A stretch of 15,665 nt of DNA from an uncultured Eubacteriales bacterium (GTDB lineage Bacteria; Bacillota; Clostridia; Oscillospirales; Oscillospiraceae). Shown here in pieces: positions 1-6,136 of the stretch. The translations under genes and the position numbers were made by a program. Numbering within the stretch: the first letter of the stretch is position 1; every line of letters starts with the position of its first letter. The DNA is taken from the NCBI GenBank assembly GCA_900544295.1, contig UQUO01000046.1, forward strand, positions 1 through 15,665, in the 5' to 3' direction. Under the pieces are notes generated by a model. It had not been told where the DNA came from, made no database searches, and worked only from the letters and a program-made list of their open reading frames with translations.

Positions 1-56
1 TTTCTTTGGGGCTCCACCCCGTTTCTTTGGGCAAGACCAAAGAAATGGGGTGGAAT
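1..56. repeat. Left copy of a 56-bp hairpin-forming repeat, inverted relative to 15603-15658
   Basis: All 56 bases are the exact reverse complement of 15603-15658. Inside the unit, bases 13-20 pair with 47-54, a G.T pair follows (21/46), and 22-30 pair with 37-45 around a 6-base loop (31-36), giving an 18-bp stem. The ten-base word TTTCTTTGGG also occurs twice directly (1-10 and 22-31). This looks like a dispersed intergenic palindrome of the REP/MITE kind. No transposase lies nearby, and whether copies exist outside the window cannot be seen. Confidence 0.9.
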
Positions 57-171
57 CGCAGCACCAACCTAAAGTCCAGCAGGACAAAACGGCGAGTTCC
101 TGAAACCCAACGTCCGGGCGGACCTGGAACCCCGCCCCTACAGAGATACCGGACGGTCGGAAGAGCGGTAT
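57..171. other. Intergenic stretch with small GC-rich inverted repeats
   Basis: No credible gene is visible. GGGCGG and CCGCCC near 115-136 can form a hairpin. On the minus strand this stretch reads TGTAGGGGCGGGG, a run that partly recurs (TGTAGGGC) at 7884-7891. It resembles remains of a dispersed repeat rather than coding or regulatory DNA. Confidence 0.35.
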
Positions 172-180
172 TTACCGCTC
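163..180. repeat. Perfect 8-bp inverted repeat overlapping the stop codon of the TIM-barrel gene
   Basis: GAGCGGTA (163-170) and TACCGCTC (173-180) are perfect complements around TT, and the TAA stop of the minus-strand gene lies in the hairpin. There is no U-tract after it in the direction of the gene, so it is a doubtful terminator. A similar GCGGTA/TACCGC hairpin is found at 7893-7908. Confidence 0.5.
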
Positions 181-840
181 GCGGTAGTCCTCCATCATGT
201 GGGAGAAGAGCTCCTTCGTCGTGGGCGGTGTATAGCTTATCGCGTTGGCGCCCGCCTCAACAGTGGCTCTTATGCTCTCAGTCGTGGGGCCGCCCGTGGC
301 TATGATGGGTACGTCGGGGAATTTGTCCCTTATCTTTCGCACGACCTCCGGCGTCCGAGCCGCGGCTGAAATATTCAGGATGGACGCGCCCGCAGCCAGG
401 CGCGCGGCTATGTCCGTGTGCTCGTTCAGCACGGTAACGACGAGCGGGATGTCGATGTAGTTGCAGATGCGCTCTATGTCCAGGTTCCCCATCGGCGCGT
501 TCACAACGACGCCCATCGCGCCCTGGGCCTCCGCGTCCCAGGCCAGCTGCGTCGTGCGGATGCCCTGCGTCGTCCCGCCGCCAACGCCGCAGAATACCGG
601 AAGAGATGAATAGCGCAGGATGGCGTCCGAGATGGTGGGCTGAGGCGTGAACGGATACACCGCCAACACCGCGTCGGCAGAGCAGTTGCGGATTATCGCT
701 ATGTCTGTAGTGAAAACCAGCGTCTTTATCCTCTTGCCGTTTATCACTATTCCGCTCACGCCACGGGCCTCGTTAGGCACCTCCAGGATGTGGTGGCGCA
801 GTCTGCTGCTGATGTGGGGGATGGCTTTTTTCTGCTCCAT
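172..840 (-). CDS. Uncharacterised TIM-barrel protein (often labelled 'hydrolase' in Clostridia)
   Basis: 222 residues with no signal peptide or membrane segment, so cytoplasmic. The sequence alternates beta-strand-like and helical segments as in a TIM barrel: VFCGVGGG (about 81-88), VVVNAP near 110, PLVVTVL near 131, ILNISAAA in the middle, and a C-terminal PIIATGGPT plus GANAISYTPPT. The last two resemble the phosphate-binding ends of ribulose-phosphate-binding barrels. The family is familiar to me from many Clostridia as a conserved protein of this length called 'hydrolase', but I know of no demonstrated reaction. The start is well supported by GAGGAGGAG just upstream of the ATG. The gene is transcribed away from pncB across a 166-bp AT-rich gap that may carry shared control sites. 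A role in niacin metabolism is possible from position alone but unproven. Confidence 0.75.
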   Translation of the reverse strand: MEQKKAIPHISSRLRHHILEVPNEARGVSGIVINGKRIKTLVFTTDIAIIRNCSADAVLAVYPFTPQPTISDAILRYSSLPVFCGVGGGTTQGIRTTQLAWDAEAQGAMGVVVNAPMGNLDIERICNYIDIPLVVTVLNEHTDIAARLAAGASILNISAAARTPEVVRKIRDKFPDVPIIATGGPTTESIRATVEAGANAISYTPPTTKELFSHMMEDYRER

Positions 841-901
841 CGGGTCTCCTCCTCGGGTATTGTGTTCATGCCATGTGATTATAACAGAATTTTGTTAAAA
901 A

Positions 902-918
902 ATCTTGTCCTGCAAGAT
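902..918. promoter_or_regulatory. Small inverted repeat in the divergent gap before pncB
   Basis: ATCTTG (902-907) and CAAGAT (913-918) are perfect complements around a 5-base loop, in the AT-rich gap between the TIM-barrel gene and pncB. It could be an operator or chance. TATAAT-like words face the minus-strand gene here, but none has a convincing -35 partner at 17 bp. Confidence 0.25.
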
Positions 919-943
919 AAAATTATAACTTGTACCCGGGTGA

Positions 944-972
944 TTGAAAAGAGGCGGCGTCTGGCATATAAT
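944..972 (+). promoter_or_regulatory. Sigma-A-type promoter of pncB-niaR
   Basis: TTGAAA (944-949) and TATAAT (967-972) are separated by exactly 17 bp. Transcription would start near 979, inside the degraded operator at 974-993, leaving a short leader before the pncB ATG at 1007. Confidence 0.75.
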
Positions 973-973
973 C

Positions 974-993
974 TGAGGTGTAAAGACAGCTAC
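974..993. promoter_or_regulatory. Probable second, imperfect NiaR operator at the pncB start site
   Basis: This 20-base stretch matches the centre of the perfect palindrome at 3016-3035 at 12 of 20 positions, including the half-sites AGGTGT and GACA with the same 3-base gap between GTGT and GACA. It covers the predicted transcription start of pncB, where a repressor would block initiation. That NiaR binds here is inferred from the shared word, the position and the niaR gene in the operon. Confidence 0.45.
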
Positions 994-1006
994 GGAGGAG
1001 TGCGCA

Positions 1007-2455
1007 ATGCAGAAATACAGCGGCCTCAACTATACCATGCTCTGCGATTTTTACGAGCTCACCATGGGCAACGGCTACTTTGAAGCGGGGCTCAAGGACA
1101 AGATAACCTACTTCGACCTCTTTTACCGCACCGTGCCGGACGGCGGCGGCTTCGCCATCGCCGCAGGGCTCGAACAGGCCATAGACTATATACGGAACCT
1201 GCACTTTTCAGAGGAGGACATCGACTACCTCCGCGGCCGCGGCATGTTCTCCGAGGCCTTCCTGGACTATCTGCGGCATTTCAAATTCACCGGCGACGTC
1301 TGGGCCATGCCCGAGGGCACGCCCGTCTTCCCGCGCGAGCCCATCATGGTCATCCGCGCCCCGGCCATCCAGGCCCAGCTGCTCGAAACCTTCCTGCTGC
1401 TCACCATTAACCACCAGAGCCTCATCGCCACCAAGGCCAACCGCATAGTCCGAGCCGCGGACGGCAGGGTCGTGCTCGAATTCGGCTCCCGCCGCGCCCA
1501 GGGCCCGGACGCCGCCGTTCTCGGGGCGAGAGCCGCCTTTATAGGCGGCTGCGCCGGTACGGCCTGCGTGCTCTCCGACCAGATCTACGGCGTCGCCGCG
1601 GGCGGCACCATGGCCCACGCCTGGGTGCAGATGTTCCCCACCCAGCTCGACGCCTTCCGCGCCTACTGCAAGACCTACCCGCAGAACGCCACCCTGCTTG
1701 TGGACACCTACGACACCCTGCGCAGCGGCGTGCCGGATGCCATCCGCGCTTTCAACGAGGTCTTGAAGCCTCTCGGCATTACGAAATGCGGCATACGTCT
1801 CGACTCCGGCGACATGGCCTATCTCACCAAGCGCGCCCGCAAAATGCTCGACGACGCGGGCTGGCCCGAGTGCAAGATCACCTGCTCCAACTCCCTCGAC
1901 GAACACCTCATAAAGGAGCTGCTCCGCCAGGGCGCCTGCATAGACTCCTTCGGCGTAGGCGAGAGGCTCATAACCAGCCGCACCTCCCCCGTCTTCGACG
2001 GCGTTTACAAGCTCGCCGCCGTTGAGGAGGACGACGGCTCCATCGTCCCGCGCATCAAGATAAGCGAGAACGTCGGCAAGATAACGAACCCCCACTTCAA
2101 GAAGGTCTACCGCTTCTACGGCCGCGACACAGGCATGGCCGAGGCAGACTACATCTGCCTGTACAACGACAGCGTGGACGACACGAAGGACCTCGTCATC
2201 CGCGACCCGGACGCCACCTGGAAGCAGAAGACCATGACGAACTTCCGCGCCCGGGAGCTGCTCGTCCCCATCTTCAAGGGCGGCGAGCTGGTGTACAAGG
2301 AGCCCACGCTGCCCGAGATCCAGGACTACTGCCGCCGCGAGGTGGCCACGCTCTGGCCCGAGGTGCTGCGCTTCGACTACCCGCACAACTACTACGTGGA
2401 CCTCTCCGACGAGCTGCTGGAGATCAAGACCCGGCTGCTCAACGCAAGGCGATGA
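1007..2455 (+). CDS. pncB: Nicotinate phosphoribosyltransferase
   Basis: 482 residues, full length for the Firmicute branch of the family. It makes nicotinate mononucleotide from nicotinate and PRPP with ATP hydrolysis, the entry step of the Preiss-Handler route to NAD in the cytoplasm. The N-terminus (LNYTMLCDFYELTMGNGYF) is characteristic. FGSRRAQG (159-166), H204 in TMAHAW (the position of the phosphorylated histidine), DTYDT (233-237) and RLDSGD (264-269) are all present. The start has GGAGG at 994-998, eight bases before the ATG. The stop overlaps the niaR start as ATGA, so enzyme and regulator are co-translated. A good promoter lies at 944-972 with a possible repressor site on its start point. 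No defects are seen. Confidence 0.95.
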   Translation: MQKYSGLNYTMLCDFYELTMGNGYFEAGLKDKITYFDLFYRTVPDGGGFAIAAGLEQAIDYIRNLHFSEEDIDYLRGRGMFSEAFLDYLRHFKFTGDVWAMPEGTPVFPREPIMVIRAPAIQAQLLETFLLLTINHQSLIATKANRIVRAADGRVVLEFGSRRAQGPDAAVLGARAAFIGGCAGTACVLSDQIYGVAAGGTMAHAWVQMFPTQLDAFRAYCKTYPQNATLLVDTYDTLRSGVPDAIRAFNEVLKPLGITKCGIRLDSGDMAYLTKRARKMLDDAGWPECKITCSNSLDEHLIKELLRQGACIDSFGVGERLITSRTSPVFDGVYKLAAVEEDDGSIVPRIKISENVGKITNPHFKKVYRFYGRDTGMAEADYICLYNDSVDDTKDLVIRDPDATWKQKTMTNFRARELLVPIFKGGELVYKEPTLPEIQDYCRREVATLWPEVLRFDYPHNYYVDLSDELLEIKTRLLNARR

Positions 2456-2973
2456 CGGACGGCGCGGGCAGAAGGGCCGCCATTGCGGCCTTGCTGGAAG
2501 TGGCGGAGACACCCGTCTCCGCCGCCTGCCTCGCAGCACGGCTCGGCGTCAGCCGCCAGGTCATCGTGGGCGACATCGCCCTGCTGCGCGCGGCGGGCGC
2601 GCTCATCACGGCCACCCCCCGCGGCTACATAGTGGAGCGCGGGCGCGGCGGCCTGCGCCGCACCGTCGCCTGCATCCACAGCCGCCCCGAAGGCATGGAG
2701 CGCGAGCTCAACATCATGGTGGACAACGGCTGCACCGTCCTCGACGTCGTCATCGAGCACGCCGTCTACGGCCAGCTCACGGGCCAGCTGCTCCTGGCGA
2801 ACCGCCACGACGTCGCGCAGTTCATGGAGCGCATCCTGGCCGAACGGGCATCCCCCCTCTCCGCCCTCACCGGCGGCGTACACCTCCACACCCTGCTCTG
2901 CCCCGATGAGGAGGCCTACGAGCGCACGGTGCGCGAGCTGGACGCGGCGGGCATACTCTTCGTCAAAAATTAA
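2452..2973 (+). CDS. niaR: NiaR-type niacin-responsive transcriptional repressor (HTH + 3H domain)
   Basis: 173 residues. Residues about 5-58 form a winged helix-turn-helix of the HTH_11/BirA kind (VSAACLAARLGVSRQVIVGDI region). Residues about 70-170 form a 3H domain, named for conserved histidines. H76, E83/E85, H144 and H146 match the pattern of metal ligands known from the Thermotoga member TM1602. NiaR (YrxA) proteins repress NAD synthesis, salvage and uptake genes when nicotinate is plentiful. The gene overlaps pncB by four bases, as expected for a regulator of its own operon, and precedes a membrane-protein gene whose promoter carries a perfect palindrome. The assignment as NiaR is strong; its targets here are inferred. 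Confidence 0.9.
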   Translation: MTDGAGRRAAIAALLEVAETPVSAACLAARLGVSRQVIVGDIALLRAAGALITATPRGYIVERGRGGLRRTVACIHSRPEGMERELNIMVDNGCTVLDVVIEHAVYGQLTGQLLLANRHDVAQFMERILAERASPLSALTGGVHLHTLLCPDEEAYERTVRELDAAGILFVKN

Positions 2974-2980
2974 ATTACGG

Positions 2981-3009
2981 TTGACATCGCCGCGCGCGGC
3001 GCTTAAAGT
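2981..3009 (+). promoter_or_regulatory. Promoter of the EIIC-like gene, with an all-GC spacer
   Basis: A perfect TTGACA (2981-2986) stands 17 bp before TAAAGT (3004-3009, 4 of 6 consensus). The spacer contains a 14-bp perfect palindrome made only of G and C (2988-3001). The -10 overlaps the left arm of the operator at 3005-3046, so repressor binding would exclude RNA polymerase. Read-through from pncB-niaR is also possible because no terminator separates them. Confidence 0.6.
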
Positions 3010-3046
3010 ATCGTTACAGGTGTCTTGACACCTGTAACGATACTTT
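3005..3046. promoter_or_regulatory. Perfect 20+20 bp palindrome, probable NiaR operator
   Basis: Left arm 3005-3024 and right arm 3027-3046 are perfect complements around TT; the core reads ACAGGTGTC-TT-GACACCTGT. It covers the -10 and start region of the upstream promoter and ends 17 bp before the TTG start codon. It lacks a terminator-type U-tract and lies immediately behind niaR, so it is better read as an operator. The same core, degraded, occurs at the pncB start site (974-993). Confidence 0.75.
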
Positions 3047-3063
3047 TTATCGGGGTGGTAGCT

Positions 3064-4137
3064 TTGAGCGGCTTTCGGGCGTTTTTGAAGAGGAAGAACA
3101 TTGAGATATCCCTGCGGCGCTACGGCATCGACGCGCTGGGAGCCATGGCGCAGGGGCTCTTCTGCTCCCTGCTCATAGGCACGATACTCAACACGCTCGG
3201 CTCGCAGACGGGCGTGGCCATTTTCTCCACCGTGGGCGGCTACGCCACGGCGGTGAGCGGGCCGGCCATGGCCGTGGCCATAGGCTACGCGCTCAAGTGC
3301 CCGCCGCTGGTGCTGTTCTCGATGGTGCCTGTCGGCTGGGCCGCCAACGCCCTCGGCGACGCTGGCGGGCCGCTGGCCGTTCTCGTCATTGCCATCGTCG
3401 CGGCCGAGGTCGGCAAAGTGGTCAGCAAGGAGACGCTCGTTGACGTACTCGTGACGCCGCTCGTGACCATCTTCGCCGGCGTGGCCCTCGCCGCGCTCAT
3501 CGCCCCGCCCATTGGCGCGGGGGCAAACTACGTCGGCGCCCTCATCAAGCGCGCGACGGTGCTCCAGCCCTTCTGGATGGGCATCATCGTCTCCGCCTCC
3601 GTGGGCATCGCGCTCACCCTGCCCATCTCCTCCGCCGCCATCTGCCACAGCTTCAACCTCGTGGGTCTCGCAGGCGGCGCGGCAGTGGCCGGCTGCTGCG
3701 CGAACATGGTCGGTTTCGCCGTCATGAGCTTCCGCGAGAACCGCTGGGGCGGCCTCGTCAGCCAGGGCCTCGGCACGAGCATGCTGCAAATGGGCAACAT
3801 AGTCAAAAATCCGCGCATCTGGCTGCCGGCCATACTGACCTCCATGATAACGGGGCCAATCGCCACCTGCGTCTTCAAACTGGAGATGAACGGCGCGGCC
3901 ATCAACTCCGGCATGGGCACCTGCGGGCTCTGCGGGCCCATCGGCGTCTGGACAGGCTGGGTAAACCCCAGCGACGTGGCGCTGGCGGACGGGGCAGCGG
4001 TCATCGCGCCCGGCGCCATGGACTGGCTGGGCCTCGCGCTCGTCTGCTTCGTGCTGCCCGCCGTCATCTGCTGGGCGCTGGGCCTCTTCTTCCGGCGTAT
4101 AGGCTGGATACGCGAGGGCGACCTCAAACTGGACTGA
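3064..4137 (+). CDS. PTS EIIC-like / PfoR-family membrane protein, candidate niacin transporter
   Basis: 357 residues from TTG 3064, mostly hydrophobic with about ten likely membrane segments. The N-terminus (FLKRKNIEISLRRYGIDALG) and repeated small-residue membrane helices fit the PTS_EIIC_2 family, which includes PfoR, the 'putative toxin regulator' of Clostridium perfringens. No EIIA or EIIB domain is fused or adjacent, so sugar phosphorylation is not supported. I chose TTG 3064 because GGGGTGG (3052-3058) lies five bases before it; the longer frame from TTG 3025 starts inside the palindrome with no ribosome site and would code across the operator. Position after pncB-niaR and the operator point to niacin or a related precursor as substrate. 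Membrane proteins of unknown function are known in NiaR regulons, but the substrate here is inference. Confidence 0.75.
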   Translation: MSGFRAFLKRKNIEISLRRYGIDALGAMAQGLFCSLLIGTILNTLGSQTGVAIFSTVGGYATAVSGPAMAVAIGYALKCPPLVLFSMVPVGWAANALGDAGGPLAVLVIAIVAAEVGKVVSKETLVDVLVTPLVTIFAGVALAALIAPPIGAGANYVGALIKRATVLQPFWMGIIVSASVGIALTLPISSAAICHSFNLVGLAGGAAVAGCCANMVGFAVMSFRENRWGGLVSQGLGTSMLQMGNIVKNPRIWLPAILTSMITGPIATCVFKLEMNGAAINSGMGTCGLCGPIGVWTGWVNPSDVALADGAAVIAPGAMDWLGLALVCFVLPAVICWALGLFFRRIGWIREGDLKLD

Positions 4138-4160
4138 AAACCGGACTGTCAGGCACCGCT

Positions 4161-4200
4161 GGGGCGGACGCTAAATATAGCGTCCGCCCCGTTATTTTTC
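4161..4200 (+). terminator. Rho-independent terminator after the EIIC-like gene
   Basis: A perfect 13-bp stem (4161-4173 with 4178-4190, four-base loop) is followed by GTTATTTTT. It ends the niacin module. Confidence 0.9.
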
Positions 4201-4253
4201 CTACTTTGTAATCTTTATGTTGATTTTGTAACCATTTGTTTCTGAAGTTTTCC

Positions 4254-4292
4254 TTGATAAGTTGTCATAATATGATTATCATCATATTATGA
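4254..4292 (+). promoter_or_regulatory. Promoter with an embedded 11-bp inverted repeat
   Basis: TTGATA (4254-4259) and TATCAT (4277-4282) are 17 bp apart. TCATAATATGA (4265-4275) and TCATATTATGA (4282-4292) are perfect complements whose loop holds most of the -10 box. An unknown repressor bound to this palindrome would block the small secreted protein gene downstream. The surrounding 4200-4320 is strongly AT-rich against a GC-rich background. Apart from this promoter and operator I see nothing else in the gap. Confidence 0.6.
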
Positions 4293-4332
4293 ACAATATT
4301 ATGTAACCTTTTCATTTATCGGAGTCTGCGCC

Positions 4333-4731
4333 ATGAAAAAGAACACTATCACCCTGCCGATGCTGGTTTTCATAGCCGTCCTCTGCGTCTCCATCGTCGC
4401 CTTCCCGACCACCGCCTCCGGTGCGGAGGGGGAGCCGGACGCCGTTGCCGGAGACGTTGTCGCCCTGCGCAGCACGGCGGACACCTTCAGCGTAGTACCC
4501 TCCGCCCACAGCGGCGGCGTGGTGCAGCCCAGCGTTTCGGACAGCATAGCGGGCCGCACTGTCTCCTTCAGCGTGGACCCCTCCAGCGGTTATGAGACAG
4601 CCTCAGTCGCCGCAATCACCGCGGCCGGGGACATGGTCGAGGTCGTGCGCGTCGAGGGCGAGGAGTACAGCTTCGTCATGCCCGCCGAGGCCGTCATCAT
4701 CGACGTCTCCTTCCAGCTCGTGCGCAACTGA
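4333..4731 (+). CDS. Small secreted protein with one InlB-B/Flg_new_2-like repeat
   Basis: 132 residues. A positively charged start (MKKN) and a hydrophobic stretch to about residue 24 followed by TTASGAEG form a classical signal peptide, probably cut near residue 30. There is no lipobox cysteine, so the product should be released or loosely wall-bound. The mature part from about 55 to 130 reads GGVVQPSVSDS.AGRTVSFSVDPSSGYE and ends in YSFVMPAEAVIIDVSFQ, the pattern of the bacterial repeat domain found in many Clostridial surface proteins, here as a single copy with no anchor. GGAG at 4321-4324 is eight bases before the ATG. Monocistronic, with its own promoter, operator-like palindrome and terminator. 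Function unknown. Confidence 0.75.
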   Translation: MKKNTITLPMLVFIAVLCVSIVAFPTTASGAEGEPDAVAGDVVALRSTADTFSVVPSAHSGGVVQPSVSDSIAGRTVSFSVDPSSGYETASVAAITAAGDMVEVVRVEGEEYSFVMPAEAVIIDVSFQLVRN

Positions 4732-4742
4732 AAAACGGCATC

Positions 4743-4773
4743 AAAAAAGCGCCCCACAGGGGGCGCTTTTTTT
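4743..4773. terminator. Bidirectional terminator between convergent genes
   Basis: GCGCCCC (4749-4755) pairs with GGGGCGC (4760-4766). Six A's precede the stem and seven T's follow it, so it works on both strands. It serves the secreted protein gene (plus) and the aminotransferase gene (minus). Confidence 0.9.
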
Positions 4774-4779
4774 GTGCGC

Positions 4780-5970
4780 TCATCTGCTGTTGTATTTCTC
4801 GATGGCAATCGCCAGGACGTCCATGGCGCGCTCCAGGTCAGCCTGCTTGAGCACATAGGCCATGCGCGCCTCGTTGCGGCCCTTGCCGGGAGTGGCGTAG
4901 AAGCCCTCGCCCGGGGTTATCATGACGGTATCCCCGTCAGCGTCAAACTCCTCCAGCAGCCACTGCTGGAACTTGTCCGTGTCGTCCACCGGGAGCTTCA
5001 CCATGAAGTAGAAGGCGCCCTCCGGCTGCTCGCAGACGACGCCGGGTATAGCCAGCAGCTTTTTCAGCGCCGCGTCGCGGCGGCGCTTGTATTCCTCGCG
5101 GACAGAGGCAAAGTAGCTGGGCTCGACGGAATAGAGCGCAGCGGCGCCCACCTGGTCCAGCGTCGCCACGCACAGGCGGGTCTGGCAGATCTTCATGGCC
5201 TCCGTCATGACCGCGCGGTTGCGCGAGACTAGCGCTCCCACACGCGCGCCGCAGGCCGAAAAGCGCTTCGAGACGGAGTCCACAACGATGACGTTCTCAT
5301 GTGTGTCCGGGAACTCCAGCATGCTCGTCATCTCTTCGCCGCCGTAGACGAATTCGCGATAGACCTCGTCGCTTATGACATAGAGGTCATTCTCCTTGGC
5401 GATGTCTGCGATGACGCGCATCTCGTCCCGGGAGAGGACGTAGCCCGTGGGGTTGCCCGGGTTCGTCAGGAGGATGCCGCGGGTATGCTCGTTTATAAGC
5501 GGCTCGATACGCTCGCGCATGGCATAGCGGAAGCCCTCCTCAGCGAAGGTGGGGATGGGGCGTATTGTGGCGCCGGTCAGCTGGGTGAAGGTGCTGTAAT
5601 TCGGGTAGAAGGGCTCCGGGACCAGCAGCTCGTCCCCGTCGTCCAGGATGCAGGCTAGGGCTATGCTCAGCGCCTCGCTGCCGCCTGCGGTGGCGAGGAT
5701 ATCCTCCGGGGCCAGGTCCAGGCCTATGCGGAGATAGTAATCGTGTACGGCCTTGAGGTATTCCGGCACGCCGTCCGAGGGCGCGTATTCCAGAACGCTG
5801 CTCTTGAAAGCACGGACTGCCTCAAAAAACGCCGCTGGCGTCTCAATATCCGGCTGGCCTATGTTGAGGGGATAGATTTTTATCCCGCGCGCTCGCGCCG
5901 CGGCGGCGTAGGGGGCGTATTTACGTATCGGCGACAGCTCACACTTTTGAATTTTGGTTGACAGTTTCAT
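4780..5970 (-). CDS. PLP-dependent aminotransferase, class I/II (aspartate/aromatic type)
   Basis: 396 residues, full length for fold-type I aminotransferases of the AspB/AspC group. It transfers an amino group between an amino acid and a 2-oxo acid in the cytoplasm. Visible motifs: LNIGQPDIETP near 35-45 (substrate entry), the cofactor-phosphate segment around GGSEAL (96-101), NPGNPTG (170-176), SDEVY (200-204) and the Schiff-base lysine K235 in DSVSKRFSACGARVG. A late EARMAYV holds the arginine expected to bind the substrate carboxylate. Substrate specificity cannot be read from sequence; aspartate, aromatic or branched donors are all possible. GAGGAGGG precedes the ATG at good spacing. It is monocistronic between a shared terminator and a divergent gap with pdaB. 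Confidence 0.9.
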   Translation of the reverse strand: MKLSTKIQKCELSPIRKYAPYAAAARARGIKIYPLNIGQPDIETPAAFFEAVRAFKSSVLEYAPSDGVPEYLKAVHDYYLRIGLDLAPEDILATAGGSEALSIALACILDDGDELLVPEPFYPNYSTFTQLTGATIRPIPTFAEEGFRYAMRERIEPLINEHTRGILLTNPGNPTGYVLSRDEMRVIADIAKENDLYVISDEVYREFVYGGEEMTSMLEFPDTHENVIVVDSVSKRFSACGARVGALVSRNRAVMTEAMKICQTRLCVATLDQVGAAALYSVEPSYFASVREEYKRRRDAALKKLLAIPGVVCEQPEGAFYFMVKLPVDDTDKFQQWLLEEFDADGDTVMITPGEGFYATPGKGRNEARMAYVLKQADLERAMDVLAIAIEKYNSR

Positions 5971-6018
5971 TGCTATCCCTCCTCAGGCTCATCTTTCATG
6001 CTGTAAATTGGCGCATAT

Positions 6019-6047
6019 ATTATACTACCGCGCCGAGCAAAGCGCAA
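6019..6047 (-). promoter_or_regulatory. Promoter of the aminotransferase gene
   Basis: On the minus strand TATAAT (6019-6024) lies 17 bp after TTGCGC (6042-6047). The -10 is perfect and the -35 weak. The ATG follows about 48 bases downstream of the -10. Confidence 0.5.
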
Positions 6048-6136
6048 CAAATGTTAATTCTTCGGCACTCTCCGCGGAATAGCCCGGACGGGCGTGGCAT
6101 AGGATGTACAAAACATTTTCCGCGGGGGGTATCTGC

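Noticed and set aside
163..180. Hairpin as terminator of the TIM-barrel gene
   Set aside because: No U-tract follows on the minus strand.
1208..2539. Long minus-strand open frame (443 codons) opposite pncB
   Set aside because: It is antisense to a fully recognisable enzyme and its composition is that of a GC-rich shadow frame with no domain or ribosome site.
3025..3063. Upstream extension of the EIIC-like gene to TTG 3025
   Set aside because: It begins in the right half of the palindrome with no ribosome site; TTG 3064 has GGGGTGG at good spacing and matches the usual family N-terminus.
2392..3789. Long minus-strand open frame spanning niaR and the EIIC-like gene
   Set aside because: It crosses two real genes, a promoter and an operator on the other strand and is low-complexity; a shadow.
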